This document shows, piece by piece, positions 15,978 through 24,205 of a DNA stretch of 31,390 nucleotides. Origin of the DNA: Flavobacterium sp. (lineage in GTDB: Bacteria; Bacteroidota; Bacteroidia; Flavobacteriales; Flavobacteriaceae); the NCBI GenBank assembly GCA_016718345.1, contig JADKDN010000012.1:1-31390 (forward strand), read 5' to 3'. The notes beneath the pieces were generated by a model that was not told the DNA's origin, ran no database searches, and was given only the letters and a program-made list of their open reading frames with translations. Position 1 is the stretch's first letter. Every line of letters starts with the position of its first letter. The position numbers were made by a program, and so were the translations under genes.

Positions 15978-16486
15978 TAGTTAAGTGATTTTAAGGTTGT
16001 GTTTATTTTTTCGAAATCGGTCTCTATTGCTCTATATAGAACAATTTTTCCGTTTTTGTCAATTACAATATAGCGAGGAATCCAATCTAAATCTAATGCT
16101 TTTCCGAAGGAGTCTCTCATTCCTCCATTCACAAGATAGTGATTCCCTTTTATTTGGTATTTTTCAATTCCTATTTTCCATTTTTCAACTGTTTTGTCCA
16201 TTGAAAGAAACAAATAGGTTACATCAGGATTTTGTGCCTGTAATTCTTTCATTTGAGGCATTGCTTTAACACAATCGCCACACCAAGAAGCCCAAACTTC
16301 CATGACAATTGGTTTTCCTTTATATTGATTTAAAACTTCCTGAAATGAAATTTGATTTGCATCAATGGAGGTTATTTTCTCTTTTAATGCTTTTTCCGAA
16401 AATTCTGTTTTTTGTGTGTTAGAGCACAAGAAGGTTCCAATAACAAAAGCAAAGGCTAAAAAAGTAATTATTTTTACTATTTTCAT
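15977..16486 (-). CDS. TlpA-like thioredoxin-fold protein
   Basis: A 169-residue exported thiol-disulfide protein. The N-terminus MKIVKIITFLAFAFVIGTFLC is a signal peptide or lipoprotein-like anchor. The redox site is WASWCGDC (about residues 66-73) and the cis-Pro loop is seen in LDWIPRYIVID. It probably reduces disulfides in the periplasm; the partner is unknown. It is translationally coupled to tpiA downstream although the functions are unrelated. TAAATTTG at 16511-16504 serves as a -7 promoter element. Confidence 0.88.
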   Translation of the reverse strand: MKIVKIITFLAFAFVIGTFLCSNTQKTEFSEKALKEKITSIDANQISFQEVLNQYKGKPIVMEVWASWCGDCVKAMPQMKELQAQNPDVTYLFLSMDKTVEKWKIGIEKYQIKGNHYLVNGGMRDSFGKALDLDWIPRYIVIDKNGKIVLYRAIETDFEKINTTLKSLN

Positions 16487-16503
16487 TTAAATAAATTGAA
16501 ATG

Positions 16504-16511
16504 CAAATTTA
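16504..16511 (-). promoter_or_regulatory. -7 element for the thioredoxin-tpiA operon
   Basis: Minus-strand TAAATTTG matches TAnnTTTG; the predicted start is near 16499, 13 bases before the ATG at 16486. Confidence 0.5.
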
Positions 16512-16564
16512 CATTTATAAATTCTTATTCTAAAATGAATTGATTGTAAATTTTACAGCCCCAT

Positions 16565-16846
16565 TTAGGAATCTTTATTTTTAGTAATATCTTCTAAAAA
16601 TATTTGTTTGGTTCTTTTTCTCTTTTTAGGGAAAAATTGTTTTTTTGTAATGTACGCAAAAAGAAGAGAGGAGATTGCCATTAAAGTACAGCCAAAAATG
16701 ATATGAAAGGTGTTCCCCAAAAAAGGTTTTTCCATACTTGATACGTGATTGAGAATGTAATACCCAAATCCAAAAACGGCTACACAAATTGCCATTATTT
16801 TTAGATTTCTGTTTCTTTTCTCCCTTCTTGTTTTCGAAGTACTCAT
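16565..16846 (-). CDS. Small two-helix membrane protein, unknown
   Basis: A 93-residue protein with a basic N-terminus (MSTSKTRREKRNRNLK), two hydrophobic segments (IMAICVAVFGFGYYIL at about 17-32 and FHIIFGCTLMAISSLLFAYI at about 47-66) and a basic tail. By the positive-inside rule both ends should be cytoplasmic. No family was recognised. It starts 21 bp downstream of the DoxX/thioredoxin gene and upstream of the TlpA-like gene on the same strand, so it may share a transcript with the former. Confidence 0.65.
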   Translation of the reverse strand: MSTSKTRREKRNRNLKIMAICVAVFGFGYYILNHVSSMEKPFLGNTFHIIFGCTLMAISSLLFAYITKKQFFPKKRKRTKQIFLEDITKNKDS

Positions 16847-16867
16847 AAATATATAAATGAATTAAGG

Positions 16868-17968
16868 CTATAAATCCAAAGTTGAACTATCGTTGTAGTG
16901 TACTTTTTGTGTTATAGTTCCATTTTTTAGAACAATTATACTTGGATTGGCTCTTTCTATAGTTTTTAATGTTGTTGCATCACAAAAATAGAAGTCAAAA
17001 GTGTACCCATACTTTTTAGTAATACTTTTAATTTCGTCAGGAATTGAAGCAGTCATCCCGATTACCTTGTATCCTTTAGCCTGTGCTTTTTTGTTTAATG
17101 CCTCTAATATTTGCAAACCTTTTTCGTCAGATTTCATCAAATCATAGGTAACAAATACCATCAGTTTGGGTTCTTTCAATAACTCTTCTTTATAATCTGA
17201 ACCGTCTTTTTCCATTGTAAAATCATGAATAGGAGGGACATAACCTTCACTAATTACATTGTCTTTTCTATCTACAAACGTTGCGCCATCTGGAATTGAC
17301 ATCAAGTCTTTTTCTCTAAATTCTTTATCTACACCATTAACCTTATAAATAAAAACCATTTCTACAACACTCTTAGGCGCATCCTCAGGAATTTTCATTG
17401 CTTCCATAATGTTAGTTCCTACTTTATAAGCTCTAAAATCTTTCAGCGGTAAATGATTCAAGACCCAATAGCCCATAAAGCAGCACAAAACGATACTCAC
17501 AATCACAAGTCTTGAAGTAGTTTTTGTACTAAAAAGTGGTTGAATCAAATTTTTGTGTGTGAATAAAATTACGATAAAAAAGAGCAGGATTACATCTTTA
17601 GTAAAGGATTGCCAAGGGGTCAATTTCAATGCATCACCAAAGCAGCCACAATCGGTTACTTTGTTGAAATAGGCAGAGTAGAAGGTAAGGAATGTAAAGA
17701 AAACAATCATCAATAACAAACTCCAAACCGTAAATTTTGACCTAAAACCCACCAGTAACATGAACCCTAAAACGGTTTCAAAAATGACAATAAAGAGGGC
17801 AATAGCCAAGGAAAATGGAATAAAAATGGGCAAGTTTAAAACAGTCTCTCCAAAATATTCAGCTAGTTTATAAGAAAAACCAACAGGATCGTTTAGTTTG
17901 ATTAATCCTGATATGATAAAGAGTATTCCGACAAAAACTCTTGAAAATTGCACAATCAAATTTTTCAT
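16868..17968 (-). CDS. DoxX-family membrane protein with thioredoxin-like domain (BT_3928 type)
   Basis: A 366-residue inner-membrane protein. The first 150 residues hold four DoxX-type helices beginning FSRVFVGILFIISGLIKLND, with the Cys motif DCGCFGDALKL in the loop after helix three, as in the BT_3928 family. A fifth helix (LVIVSIVLCCFMGYWVL) leads to a C-terminal thioredoxin-like domain (KLMVFVTYDLMKSDEKG; FYFCDATTLKTIERANPSIIVLKNG) that lacks a CxxC. Members are associated with quinone or thiol redox chemistry, but the reaction here is unknown. Next to a TlpA-like thioredoxin, an envelope redox role is likely. Confidence 0.88.
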   Translation of the reverse strand: MKNLIVQFSRVFVGILFIISGLIKLNDPVGFSYKLAEYFGETVLNLPIFIPFSLAIALFIVIFETVLGFMLLVGFRSKFTVWSLLLMIVFFTFLTFYSAYFNKVTDCGCFGDALKLTPWQSFTKDVILLFFIVILFTHKNLIQPLFSTKTTSRLVIVSIVLCCFMGYWVLNHLPLKDFRAYKVGTNIMEAMKIPEDAPKSVVEMVFIYKVNGVDKEFREKDLMSIPDGATFVDRKDNVISEGYVPPIHDFTMEKDGSDYKEELLKEPKLMVFVTYDLMKSDEKGLQILEALNKKAQAKGYKVIGMTASIPDEIKSITKKYGYTFDFYFCDATTLKTIERANPSIIVLKNGTITQKVHYNDSSTLDL

Positions 17969-18027
17969 GCTTGAATAATTATAAAACGTAAATATAAATA
18001 AGATTATTTAAAAAAGACAGCTCTAAA

Positions 18028-18576
18028 TTATTTATTTGATGAAAAACCCATCAAAATAAGAGCAAAAACGGAATAATTAATCATGTCCTGATAATTGGCA
18101 TCAATACCTTCTGATACGATAGTTTTTCCTTTGTTGTCCTCTATTTGCTTGACACGCAATAACTTCTGTAAAATCAAATCGGTTAGTGAACTGACACGCA
18201 TATCTCGCCAAGCTTCTCCATAGTCGTGATTTTTGGCTTCCATCAACTCTTTGGTTAGTTTTATTTTAGAATCATACAATTCGGTTGCTCTTGAAGTATC
18301 CAAATCAGGTTGGTCAACCACTCCAAGTTCCAATTGAATTAGTGCCATGATCGAATAATTGATAATTCCGATAAATTCTCCAGTTTCATCTTCATCGACT
18401 TTCCGAACTTCGTTTTCTTGTAAACTTCTGATTCGTTGCGCTTTTATGAAAATTTGATCGGTTAGAGAAGGCAGCCTCAAAATGCGCCAAGCGCACCCAT
18501 AATCAGACATTTTATTGATAAACAGTTTGCGGCAAATCGAAATGACCGCATCATATTCTTGTGAAGTATTCTTCAT
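18028..18576 (-). CDS. DUF1599 domain protein
   Basis: A 182-residue cytoplasmic protein made of two tandem copies of one motif: KMSDYGCAWRILRLPSLTD (about residues 17-35) and KNHDYGEAWRDMRVSSLTD (about 117-135), each followed by a helix ending INYSIMALI or INYSVFALI. This is the DUF1599 arrangement. The conserved Asp, Tyr, Trp and Arg suggest a ligand or nucleotide pocket, but no activity is assigned. It is divergent from folP with 136 bp between starts, an arrangement consistent with shared regulation. Confidence 0.88.
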   Translation of the reverse strand: MKNTSQEYDAVISICRKLFINKMSDYGCAWRILRLPSLTDQIFIKAQRIRSLQENEVRKVDEDETGEFIGIINYSIMALIQLELGVVDQPDLDTSRATELYDSKIKLTKELMEAKNHDYGEAWRDMRVSSLTDLILQKLLRVKQIEDNKGKTIVSEGIDANYQDMINYSVFALILMGFSSNK

Positions 18577-18584
18577 TATTGGTG

Positions 18585-18592
18585 TATATTTG
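18585..18592 (+). promoter_or_regulatory. Possible -7 element reading toward folP
   Basis: TATATTTG matches TAnnTTTG but lies 120 bp upstream of folP and next to the DUF1599 start. On the other strand TATTTTTG (18647-18640) could serve DUF1599. Neither has a well-placed TTG. Confidence 0.3.
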
Positions 18593-18712
18593 TATTCAAA
18601 TTTTTTTGCTCAGCACGATTCAGCTTTCAGGCTTCGGGTCAAAAATAGTATATTTTTTTGAATACTGTGTCAAGGAAATCAAATTCATTACTAACAAGTT
18701 ATTCTATTACAA

Positions 18713-19543
18713 ATGACCATAAATTGCAAAGGAAATTTAATCGATTTGACAACCGCAAAAGTGATGGGGATTTTGAATATTACACCCAATTCTTTTTATG
18801 ATGGAGGAAAGTATAGGACAGAAGCCGAAATCCTCTACCAAGCAGAAGTAATGCTTGACGAAGGCGCTACTTTTATTGACGTAGGTGCTTATTCTAGTAA
18901 ACCCAATGCTGAATTTGTTTCCGAGTTAGAAGAATTGGAAAGAATTGTACCAGTTATCAATTTGCTGCTAAAGCAATTCCCGGAAGCCATTGTTTCTATT
19001 GATACTTTCAGAAGCGAAGTAGCAAAGGCAGCTATCGAAAATGGAGCAGCGCTAATCAATGATATCTCTGCAGGTAATTTAGATGAAAGGATGATGGAAA
19101 CCATAGCACATTATAAAGTCCCCTATGTGATGATGCACATGCGAGGCAATCCTGAAACCATGCAGAGTTTAACTCATTATAGTAATATCATCAAAGAAAT
19201 GATTTTGTATTTTTCTGAAAAAGTAGCAAAAGCAAGAAGTTTAGGAATCAATGATTTGATACTCGATCCTGGTTTTGGTTTTGCAAAAACAATAGAACAG
19301 AATTATGAAGTATTACAGAAATTAGAATTATTTCAAATGTTAGAATTGCCAATTCTTGCTGGTGTATCTAGAAAATCAATGATATATAAACTATTGAATA
19401 TTAATGCTCAAGAAGCTTTAAACGGAACTATAGTTTTAAATACAGTAGCCTTGACTAAAGGTGCCGCTATTCTTAGAGTGCATGATGTAAAAGAAGCTAT
19501 GGAATGCGTAACCTTATTCAACAAAATACATCTATCAAAATGA
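18713..19543 (+). CDS. folP: Dihydropteroate synthase
   Basis: Joins p-aminobenzoate to the pterin diphosphate in folate synthesis and is the sulfonamide target; cytoplasmic, 276 residues. The pterin/diphosphate loop GILNITPNSFYDGG (about residues 19-32), the second loop DVGAYSSKPNA, SIDTFRSEVA, LINDISAG, MMHMRGNPETM, DLILDPGFGFAK, GVSRKSMI and the final RVHDV all match the family. The stop codon overlaps the start of the next gene (ATGA), showing coupled translation. The pABA loop has YSSKP where many bacteria have STRPG-type sequence, the usual form in Bacteroidota. Confidence 0.96.
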   Translation: MTINCKGNLIDLTTAKVMGILNITPNSFYDGGKYRTEAEILYQAEVMLDEGATFIDVGAYSSKPNAEFVSELEELERIVPVINLLLKQFPEAIVSIDTFRSEVAKAAIENGAALINDISAGNLDERMMETIAHYKVPYVMMHMRGNPETMQSLTHYSNIIKEMILYFSEKVAKARSLGINDLILDPGFGFAKTIEQNYEVLQKLELFQMLELPILAGVSRKSMIYKLLNINAQEALNGTIVLNTVALTKGAAILRVHDVKEAMECVTLFNKIHLSK

Positions 19544-20171
19544 AGTATTTAAGTTTTGCAGTATTTTTCATCCTAGTTTCCTGCGGTAATAATAAAGAAG
19601 TTTTATTGCCAAAATCAGACGTAACTATCGTTAAAACTATCGATAATCATTCTCCAATTTACATCTTTTTAAATCTGACGGAAAAGATACCATTGCCGAA
19701 GTTAACAGAAAAAATGAAATCATCTCTACCAATTGGATTTTCAATATCGACAAGCGATTGCCGCTTCGATTGGTAATTCCTGAGATCATGAAATTGCAAG
19801 AAAAAAAGCGCTCCGAGAAAATGCACAAGAATGAAGCGGCACAAAATTATTATTCATATGCCGATAGTATTGGTAAGAATATGGCTTTTATACCTTTTAC
19901 ACAAATACATTACAAAATGAATAAACCATCTCATGAAATTTTAGTTTATTTTACAAAAGATAATTTAATTTTAGTAAACGGAGTACAAGTAGAAAAAACC
20001 GATTTAGAACACTACATAAAGGCATTGCCAAGTGATAAACCCAATAAATTTATGTTTTGTTTTGCTAAAGATTTGTCTTTTGGGAACTACATTCAAGACA
20101 AAATAGTTCTTCAAAGTGTAAAGCTTCCTATTCCTATAGAGAATGTATCAAACAGCGAATTCATCTACTAA
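19540..20171 (+). pseudogene. Predicted lipoprotein coupled to folP, one frameshift
   Basis: Starts at ATG 19540 inside the folP stop (ATGA). The N-terminus MKYLSFAVFFILVSCGNNK is a lipoprotein signal with Cys at position 15. The frame fails in the T run at 19666-19670; adding one T gives IFFKSDGKDTIAEVNRK and leads into the second frame, which runs from there to the TAA at 20169-20171 (RLPLRLVIPEIMKLQEKK, then a C-terminal domain with LVNGVQVEKTDLEHYI). The corrected protein would have about 210 residues. A short helical segment followed by an alpha/beta domain vaguely recalls ExbD-like periplasmic domains, but no function is assigned. A single-base defect could also be a sequencing error. 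Confidence 0.72.
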
Positions 20172-20236
20172 ATTCCAAAACTTGAATACTACTGCAAACT
20201 GACCACTGATCACTGCTGACTCCTGACTGACCACTT

Positions 20237-20710
20237 CTACTGATGATGATACGGTTCGTTCTTCAAAATTGTAAAGCCACGGTACAATTGCTCAATAAAA
20301 AACAATCGAACCATTTGATGGGAAAAAGTCAGTGGCGATAGTGAGATTTTACCCTGTGCTTTAGCATAAACTGCTTCAGAAAAACCATATGGTCCACCAA
20401 TGACAAAGACCAATGTTTTTATACCAGCATTCATTTTCTTTTGTAACTCCTCTGAGAATGCAACACTAGAAAAGCTTTTCCCGTTTTCATCCAATAAAAT
20501 AAGCTGGTCTGTTGGCGTAATCTTAGCTAAAATCAATTCCCCTTCTTTCTCTTTTTGTTGGCTTTCAGACAGATTTTTTACATTTTTGATGTCTGGGAGA
20601 ATTTCTAAATCGAATTTAATATAAAACGACAAGCGCTTTTGGTAGTCCTCAATCAGCGACTGCAGATTTTTATTATCGGTTTTACCAATAGCAAGGAGTT
20701 TAATGTTCAT
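20237..20710 (-). CDS. rlmH: 23S rRNA (pseudouridine1915-N3)-methyltransferase
   Basis: SPOUT-class methyltransferase that modifies pseudouridine 1915 in helix 69 of 23S rRNA using SAM; 157 residues, the normal size. The N-terminus MNIKLLAIGKTDNKNL, the SAM-site loop FVIGGPYGFSEAVYAKA and the C-terminal knot LSPLTFSHQMVRLFFIEQLY followed by ILKNEPYHHQ are all diagnostic. The -7 element TATCTTTG at 20738-20731 lies 20 bases upstream of the ATG. Convergent with the lipoprotein pseudogene. Confidence 0.97.
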   Translation of the reverse strand: MNIKLLAIGKTDNKNLQSLIEDYQKRLSFYIKFDLEILPDIKNVKNLSESQQKEKEGELILAKITPTDQLILLDENGKSFSSVAFSEELQKKMNAGIKTLVFVIGGPYGFSEAVYAKAQGKISLSPLTFSHQMVRLFFIEQLYRGFTILKNEPYHHQ

Positions 20711-20730
20711 TTTTGCTTGTTTTATTGAGG

Positions 20731-20738
20731 CAAAGATA
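20731..20738 (-). promoter_or_regulatory. -7 element for rlmH
   Basis: Minus-strand TATCTTTG matches TAnnTTTG, predicted start near 20726, 16 bases before the ATG. No TTG at -33. Confidence 0.5.
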
Positions 20739-20792
20739 GTAAAGTTAGAAAAGGAATGGCTTTGCTATGTTCTATTGAAAGAGTGTAGTAAT

Positions 20793-21425
20793 CTATTTAC
20801 TTTTTGAATCTTTCTGTGTTGGTTGGAGCTGTGGCAAATGAATATGAAATTTCACGGATAGCAAACGTAAAGCAATTACTGTTATTGCCGCAATTATTGC
20901 GGTAACATCGGCATTAAAGTCTAGAGCACTACAAAGAAAATACACGCCACCACCAGCAACGCAGGCTAGGGCATAGATATCTTTTCTAAAAATTAAAGGA
21001 ACTTCGTTTAGCAACACATCCCTAACCACACCGCCTACAGAACCAGTAATAGTTCCCATAATAATGCAAACCCAAAAAGGCAAGCCTGCAGCAATACTTT
21101 TAGTAATACCAACCACGGTGAACAAACCAAGTCCTATGGTGTCAAATAAGAATAAAGTACTTCCCAATTGGTATAATTTTTCTTTAAATAACAAAATAGC
21201 AACAAGCGCCAGTCCTGTTGTTAGAATGTATTTGACATCCAAGAACCAAAAAGGAGTTACGTCCAGCAACACATCTCTCAATGTTCCTCCGCCAATTGCC
21301 GTTACCAAACCGATGATGTAGGCACCAAACCAATCAATTTGTTTCGCAGAAGCCATACGAATTCCACTCACTGCAAACGCAAATGTGCCTAGAAGATCTA
21401 ACAGAATAGTAAAGTTAATTTGCAA
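20793..21425 (-). CDS. TRIC-family (UPF0126) membrane channel protein
   Basis: A 210-residue inner-membrane protein with about seven helices in two inverted copies of a three-helix unit. Each copy carries a glycine kink plus RDVLL: AIGGGTLRDVLLDVTPFW (about residues 43-60) and SVGGVVRDVLLNEVP (about 128-142). This is the bacterial TRIC/UPF0126 family, which includes potassium-permeable channels; some members were earlier labelled glycine transporters. The charged C-terminal tail (PTQKDSKSK) should be cytoplasmic. Its promoter is probably TATCTTTG at 21552-21545, leaving a 120-nt leader. Confidence 0.92.
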   Translation of the reverse strand: MQINFTILLDLLGTFAFAVSGIRMASAKQIDWFGAYIIGLVTAIGGGTLRDVLLDVTPFWFLDVKYILTTGLALVAILLFKEKLYQLGSTLFLFDTIGLGLFTVVGITKSIAAGLPFWVCIIMGTITGSVGGVVRDVLLNEVPLIFRKDIYALACVAGGGVYFLCSALDFNADVTAIIAAITVIALRLLSVKFHIHLPQLQPTQKDSKSK

Positions 21426-21544
21426 AGCAGGTCTCGTGTTTCGTTTTTATACGTGTCATAATCTAGCAACAAACCAATGCAGATTTAAATATTGGTTGTA
21501 CCAATTATCTCAGGTTTTACTATTTATTTTCGTATTCGTTGTGT

Positions 21545-21552
21545 CAAAGATA
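21545..21552 (-). promoter_or_regulatory. -7 element for the TRIC-family gene
   Basis: Minus-strand TATCTTTG matches TAnnTTTG. The resulting leader of about 115 nt is long; the segment 21426-21660 holds nothing else that I can identify. Confidence 0.4.
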
Positions 21553-21660
21553 AAAATTTAGGAGATAAAGTATTAAAGTATATGACAAGTTGCATAAGAT
21601 ATTATGTATAAAACCTATACTTCGCACAAATGGCTTATGGGTAAATAGTATTTTCAAATC

Positions 21661-21703
21661 GTAAAAATAGGCTGACTTTTTAGGGTATAAAAAATCAGCC
21701 TTG
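21661..21703 (-). terminator. Terminator of the DUF4242 gene
   Basis: The arms AGGCTGA (21669-21675) and TCAGCCT (21695-21701) pair, with AAAAA-type inner complementarity, and an A run at 21662-21667 gives a T run on the minus strand. It lies 15 bases past the stop. Confidence 0.6.
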
Positions 21704-21717
21704 ACTATACAGATACA

Positions 21718-21990
21718 TTATTCAGCAGTAGTGGGGTCAATGATTGTTGAGACTTGACTGACTGAGTTAGCAGTAAATCCTCCTTGTTTTGCATGTTCTC
21801 GAACCATTTCCTCATTCGGGGCATTATAAATACAATAGATTTTATCAGTTGTTACATAGCTGTGAACCCACTGAATTTGTGGACCTAATTTGTTTAGTAC
21901 TCCACAAGAGGTTTGTGAAATAGATTTCAATTGTTCGGGAGTTAGTTTTCCAGCTCCAGGAATTTCTCTTTCAATTACATACTTTGGCAT
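21718..21990 (-). CDS. DUF4242 protein (SCO4226 nickel-binding-like)
   Basis: A 90-residue cytoplasmic protein of the small ferredoxin-like DUF4242 family, some of whose members bind nickel. Typical features are the start MPKYVIEREIPGAG, the central QIQWVHSYVTTDKIYCIYNA and REHAKQGGFTANSV. The His, Cys and second His in those stretches are candidate metal ligands. I start it at the ATG at 21990; a TTG three codons earlier is less likely. A -7 element TATTTTTG lies at 22078-22071. The gene is independent of its neighbours. Confidence 0.85.
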   Translation of the reverse strand: MPKYVIEREIPGAGKLTPEQLKSISQTSCGVLNKLGPQIQWVHSYVTTDKIYCIYNAPNEEMVREHAKQGGFTANSVSQVSTIIDPTTAE

Positions 21991-22210
21991 AATTTTCAAT
22001 TTTTATTTTTTACCTACTCTGGTCGGTTTTCGGTTTCTCCGTTTTTATAAAAGAATTGAATTATCAGTGTCAAAAATAGATTTGAATATTAAGTCAAACG
22101 GTACTCACTAATTTTCATTAAACGAACGATAGGTATCCATTTTAATATTATCACTTACCATTGCCTTATGCCGTAATTTATTTTGATTGAATATACCACT
22201 ACTCAACAGT

Positions 22211-22618
22211 TTATTCCGTAGGAAATTTTGAAATATCCATGTAAAAAATTTCCCAAGTATGTCCATCAAAATCTTCAATGGTTCGCTGTTGCATAAAACC
22301 ATAATCTTTCATCTCGCTAGGTTCTATTCCTCCGGCATTGAGCCCATTGGTCATTACAGTATGAACCTCATCAACGCTATCTAACGATAACGAAAATAGT
22401 CCTGCCACCGCATTTTTAGTATCTGCGATAGGCTTGGTTGCAAAATTTAAAAACTTTTCGTGTGTCAAAAGCATTACATAAATGTTTTCACTCCACACCA
22501 TACATTTCCCAGCGTCATCAGAAAATTGAGGATTGTTTGTAAAACCTAATGCCGTGTAAAAAGCCTTAGATTTTTCGAGATCTTTTACTGCTAAATTGAT
22601 AAATATCTGTCTTGCCAT
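22211..22618 (-). CDS. VOC-family (glyoxalase-like) protein
   Basis: A 135-residue vicinal-oxygen-chelate protein with two beta-alpha-beta-beta-beta repeats. The start MARQIFINLAVKDLEKSKAF and the middle KCMVWSENIYVMLLT form repeat one; AVAGLFSLSLDSVDEVH and TIEDFDGHTWEIFYMD form repeat two, the last stretch carrying the metal-ligand Glu. This branch is often annotated as a glyoxalase/bleomycin-resistance or PhnB-like protein; its substrate is unknown. It is 36 bp downstream of the SRPBCC gene, a frequent pairing, so the two probably share a transcript. The segment 21991-22210 holds only the DUF4242 promoter. Confidence 0.9.
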   Translation of the reverse strand: MARQIFINLAVKDLEKSKAFYTALGFTNNPQFSDDAGKCMVWSENIYVMLLTHEKFLNFATKPIADTKNAVAGLFSLSLDSVDEVHTVMTNGLNAGGIEPSEMKDYGFMQQRTIEDFDGHTWEIFYMDISKFPTE

Positions 22619-22654
22619 TTTTATTGTGAACTAAATTTAGTGTTTTTAATGTCT

Positions 22655-23104
22655 TTATGCATCTGGTATATTGGGTTCTACCAAGCGTTTTAATTTATCG
22701 AGTGATTCTTGCCAGCCCAAATAGCACATTTCAGTGGGAATTACATCAGGTATTCCTTCTTGGGTTGCAAACAACTCCGTCCCACATAAAACTTTTTTAA
22801 ATTCTATTGTGGTAATCATTTCTCCGGGCAAATTTGGGTCATCAAATTTATCAGTATATTTTAGCAATTCATTGGGAACAATTTCTAGATAGTCACCGCC
22901 AAAAGAATGACTGCTCCCAGTAGTGAAATTTGTGAATGACATTTTGTAGGAACCACCAATTTTAAAATCCATTCGATGTACTTTACCCACAAACCCATAC
23001 GGTGGAATCCATGAAGCCAAAGCATCTGCATCTGTAAATGCCTTATACACTTTTTCGATTGGTGCTGCAAAAACGCGATGCAGCTTTACGGTATTAGTTG
23101 CCAT
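22655..23104 (-). CDS. SRPBCC-family (AHSA1-like) protein
   Basis: A 149-residue START-like protein with a hydrophobic ligand cavity. Typical stretches are the start VKLHRVFAAPIEKVYKAFTD, LASWIPPYGFVGKVH, GGSYKMSFTNF and the C-terminal helix CYLGWQESLDKLKRLVEP. Proteins of this AHSA1 type are common beside VOC genes; the ligand is unknown. The gene is intact and is the last undamaged gene before the repeat-bracketed region to its right. Confidence 0.9.
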   Translation of the reverse strand: MATNTVKLHRVFAAPIEKVYKAFTDADALASWIPPYGFVGKVHRMDFKIGGSYKMSFTNFTTGSSHSFGGDYLEIVPNELLKYTDKFDDPNLPGEMITTIEFKKVLCGTELFATQEGIPDVIPTEMCYLGWQESLDKLKRLVEPNIPDA

Positions 23105-23200
23105 GGTATTTATTTGATTAGTATAGAAATCTCGTTGTTATTTTACAAAAAGCTTGTAATTTTTAGTACCATTAGCGAAGTTAAGAAAAAGAAACAAATA

Positions 23201-23280
23201 GTAACCCAAGTGCTATGTCTAAATTTATTTAAAAAACATCAATTTTTATTTGTTTTTAAGCACAGTTTTTTGTTTGTGGC
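23201..23280 (-). repeat. attC-like imperfect palindrome after the DUF2971 pseudogene
   Basis: Minus strand: GCCACAAAC (23280-23272) starts four bases after the pseudogene stop, and GTTAC (23205-23201) closes the element. Between them GTGCT pairs with AGCAC and an inner AAAAACA pairs with TGTTTTT. GCCACAAAC is the complement, with one mismatch, of GTTAGTGGC at the other end of this gene segment (24046-24038). The sequence is otherwise unlike the two long repeats at 24038 and 24846. Confidence 0.4.
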
Positions 23281-23284
23281 TGGC

Positions 23285-24010
23285 TTAACGTTTAAAGATT
23301 AGTTTTATTGGATTTTTATTGAATTCCATGAAATGAAAAAGTACATCTTTATTTAGTTCACTAGCTAGTTTTGCAACAATAGCTTTAGTTTCAATGCTTG
23401 CATTAACACCAAAATATATATTTTTTAATAGTTGTTTTATCATAACGATAGTAACATGGCTTACTTCTCCAAATTCGCCATTCTTTCTCATTATTCCAAT
23501 CGGAAGATTTTACGGATAAATCTTCAAGAAAATAATATAAATTTTCATCTTTTCCGTACATAAATTCGGCTATTTTGGTTATGTCAATTTAGGAAGCTTC
23601 TTAACATAACTAATTTTTTGAAAATGATGGTCAATTTTAGAATCATCAAATTCGAATTCAATTACAAATCCAGTATGAGATGAGGCGTAGTGTGACTACA
23701 TTAAAATATCATCAAATGATTCACTTAAAGATGTAAAGGCATATTTTCCGATTAACTCTCTTCTTTGAAGATTAAAAAATTCAATTATTTTTTTATCCTC
23801 GTAGTTTATAATATTCTTAATATCTGAATCATTACTTTTTGCAATATAATCTTTGAATAAATTAACATCTTCGGATGAAAAGTCTCTATCCAAATAGCCT
23901 AAACAATCAGCAGGATCATTCATTTTGTTAGGGTAATGACACCATAATCCTCTTACAGAAAGAGCTTTGAAAGAGTTAGCATTGTCTGGGAAATATTTGT
24001 AAAGTTTCAT
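23285..24010 (-). pseudogene. DUF2971 protein gene with nonsense codon and frameshifts
   Basis: From the ATG at 24010 the frame reads MKLYKYFPDNANSFKAL, then WCHYPNKMNDPADC and KYAFTSLSESFDDILM, all typical of DUF2971. A TAG at 23698-23696 replaces the Trp of the conserved MWSHYA motif (TGG to TAG). The frame continues SHYASSHTGFVIEFEFDD, breaks near 23590 (one A missing before DITKIAEF), shows the family motif NNEKEWRIWRSKPCYY, and breaks again in an A run near 23427 before FGVNASIETKAIVAK. It ends at the TAA at 23287-23285, directly before an attC-like element. The corrected length is about 240 residues. DUF2971 proteins are accessory genes often found near defence or mobile loci; their activity is unknown. 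Confidence 0.8.
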
Positions 24011-24037
24011 GTGTTTACGTTCTGTTTTTTCAAGCTT

Positions 24038-24205
24038 GCCACTAACGTCAGACTGTGAAAAAACCTCATAGTCCTCTAAACAAATATAGATAAATGTTTT
24101 TAAGAAATAGTTCTTTTGAGCCATCCAGATTTTAAAATTTGGAATTGCAACTAAAAAACAAACCTCTTTTTGAAGGGTTGTGTAATAGCTACCGCTGTTA
24201 TAAGC
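24038..24205 (-). repeat. Cassette-type repeat, copy 1
   Basis: About 168 bp, closely matching copy 2 (24846-25076) apart from a roughly 65-bp segment missing here. Read on the minus strand it starts GCTTATAAC (24205-24197), continues AGCGGTAGCTATTACACAAC, AAAGAGGTTTGTTTTTTAG and the promoter TATATTTG, and ends GGTTTTTTCACAGTCTGAC then GTTAGTGGC (24046-24038). The stop codon of the ORF upstream lies inside the first box. Confidence 0.85.
24081..24088 (-). promoter_or_regulatory. Promoter element inside repeat copy 1
   Basis: Minus-strand TATATTTG matches TAnnTTTG and points to the DUF2971 pseudogene, whose ATG is 71 bp downstream. Confidence 0.6.
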
